Part shown: positions 12,378-13,044 of the stretch, piece after piece
Position numbering within the stretch: the first letter of the stretch is position 1
Layout of the letters: every line of letters starts with the position of its first letter
From: JBGSZX01 sp964640545
Lineage (GTDB): Bacteria > Bdellovibrionota > UBA2428
Assembly: GCA_964640545.1 (NCBI GenBank)
Contig: CAZXHL010000070.1
Coordinates: 1-13,044 of the forward strand
Length of the DNA stretch: 13,044 nucleotides
Reading direction: 5' to 3'
Made by a program: the position numbers and the translations under genes
Notes under the pieces: generated by a model
Told to the model about the DNA's origin: nothing
What the model saw: only the letters and a program-made list of their open reading frames with translations
Database searches by the model: none

Positions 12378-13044
12378 AACCTCAACCAAGTCTGCTCCAA
12401 TGATTTTCTTGTCGCTCTTTAAGAGTTCGGTGAATAAGTAAGACCATTGGTCATAGCTCATTCCTCCAGGCACGGGAGTTCCCGTGTTTGGACAATACTT
12501 AGGGTCGAGGCCATCAATATCAAAAGACAGATAAACTTTGTCGCCGAGATGAGAGAGAATTTTCTCAACCTGTTTCTTCCAAGACTCTCCGCCAAGCAAA
12601 TCAGACTTCAATTTCCAATCATAAAAACATTCAATGCGTGAATCTGAGGCAATAAGATCTCTCTCCTGGGGGCAAAGGTCACGAATCCCGACTTGGACAA
12701 GCTTTCCAATAGGCAGCTCCTCAAGAGCATTATACATAATCGACGCATGGGAGTGTTTGAAGCCTTCGAAAGCGATCCGAAGGTCAGCATGGGCATCAAG
12801 ATGCAATATATCGAAACTATCTCCAGCAACGAGTTGCTTAACGCAAGCCTTCATCATCCCCAGCGGAGTGCTATGATCACCGCCAAGTAATACAACTTTC
12901 TTGCCAGACTTTAAAAGTTTGGAGGCTTCTTCTTCGATGATCGAGTGAAAACGGGCACAACCGTGATTGACCTCCTCGAGTAACTTCTTCATTTCTGCTG
13001 AGGCTTCAATTTTTCCACCATCTTCATAGAATTCAATGATGGTT
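12273..13044 (-). CDS. Arginase/agmatinase-family ureohydrolase (N-terminus beyond window)
   Basis: A binuclear-manganese ureohydrolase. Numbering from Met at 12992, the metal ligands are His40 in Gly-Gly-Asp-His-Ser, Asp66/His68/Asp70 in Asp-Ala-His-Ala-Asp, and Asp158/Asp160 in Ser-Phe-Asp-Ile-Asp-Gly-Leu-Asp-Pro. Thr170-Gly-Thr-Pro-Val-Pro-Gly-Gly and Asp201-Leu-Val-Glu-Val are also family hallmarks. The frame stays open for 17 more codons upstream of that Met, to the window edge, and the first metal motif normally lies about 110 residues in, so roughly 55-60 residues are missing and the Met is internal. The family releases urea (or formamide) from agmatine, arginine or formimidoyl-glutamate; the Lys-His-Ser-His-Ala-Ser loop (79-84) does not settle which. 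Its C-terminus overlaps the convergent membrane-protein gene by 105 bases. Confidence 0.9.
   Translation of the reverse strand, partial: TIIEFYEDGGKIEASAEMKKLLEEVNHGCARFHSIIEEEASKLLKSGKKVVLLGGDHSTPLGMMKACVKQLVAGDSFDILHLDAHADLRIAFEGFKHSHASIMYNALEELPIGKLVQVGIRDLCPQERDLIASDSRIECFYDWKLKSDLLGGESWKKQVEKILSHLGDKVYLSFDIDGLDPKYCPNTGTPVPGGMSYDQWSYLFTELLKSDKKIIGADLVEVSNPFTGDAEASPSEWDANVGARILFQICLGLSKQ

Noticed and set aside
12608..12992. Met at 12992 as the start of the ureohydrolase.
   Set aside because: The frame continues without a stop to the window end, and the first metal motif would be far too close to the N-terminus.
10663..12992. A single amino-acid catabolic operon containing the PLP enzyme, membrane protein and ureohydrolase.
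   Set aside because: The ureohydrolase is on the opposite strand and converges with the other two, so it cannot share their transcript.

Overview
The window is a compact stretch of chromosome from a Gram-negative bacterium. It encodes several Sec-exported proteins, two lipoproteins, a LemA/TPM pair and a Phytophthora-type transglutaminase homologue. Protein style, and the mix of secreted proteins with no recognised pathway, suggest the Bdellovibrionota (Bdellovibrio-like predators). That is inference from family content; no rRNA or tRNA is present to confirm it. Base composition looks even throughout by eye, with no sign of a prophage, insertion sequence or CRISPR.

Layout. (1) 1-1367, minus strand: lemA followed by a TPM-domain gene with a 1-base stop/start overlap, and probably a third gene starting at the very edge (ATG at 3..1). 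(2) 1397-2823, plus strand: a well-formed promoter, a secreted transglutaminase-elicitor-family protein and a strong intrinsic terminator. (3) 2838-3059: a gene-free 222-bp foldback element with perfect 31-bp ends, a second 30-bp inner arm pair and two internal hairpins. This is the least explained object in the window. (4) 3143-3667: a small SH3-like lipoprotein. (5) 3719-4744, minus: an exported protein with two His/Met modules. (6) 4811-6761, plus: an exported LVIVD-repeat 'choice-of-anchor B' protein, then thymidine kinase. (7) 6794-7967, minus: a GNAT acetyltransferase and an upstream membrane-anchored protein of unknown function. (8) 8081-9697, plus: an NhaC-family Na+/H+ antiporter. (9) 9700-10578, minus: a LysR-type regulator. 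(10) 10663-12377, plus: a PLP-dependent ACC deaminase/D-cysteine desulfhydrase family enzyme, then a five-helix membrane protein. (11) 12273 to the window end, minus: an arginase/agmatinase-family ureohydrolase, cut at its N-terminus by the window.

How the genes fit together. The LemA/TPM pair is a conserved envelope module. The LysR gene is divergent from the PLP enzyme across 84 bp, and a palindrome containing T-N11-A covers the regulator's start codon, so it probably autoregulates and may control the enzyme. The PLP enzyme and the ureohydrolase both act on small amino-acid or amine substrates, but they converge and are not one operon. Several plus-strand genes lack a Shine-Dalgarno sequence and instead have a -10-like hexamer 8-12 bases before the ATG, so they may be leaderless. 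Convergent pairs are packed very tightly: 2 bases between nhaC and lysR, and a 105-base overlap between the membrane protein and the ureohydrolase.
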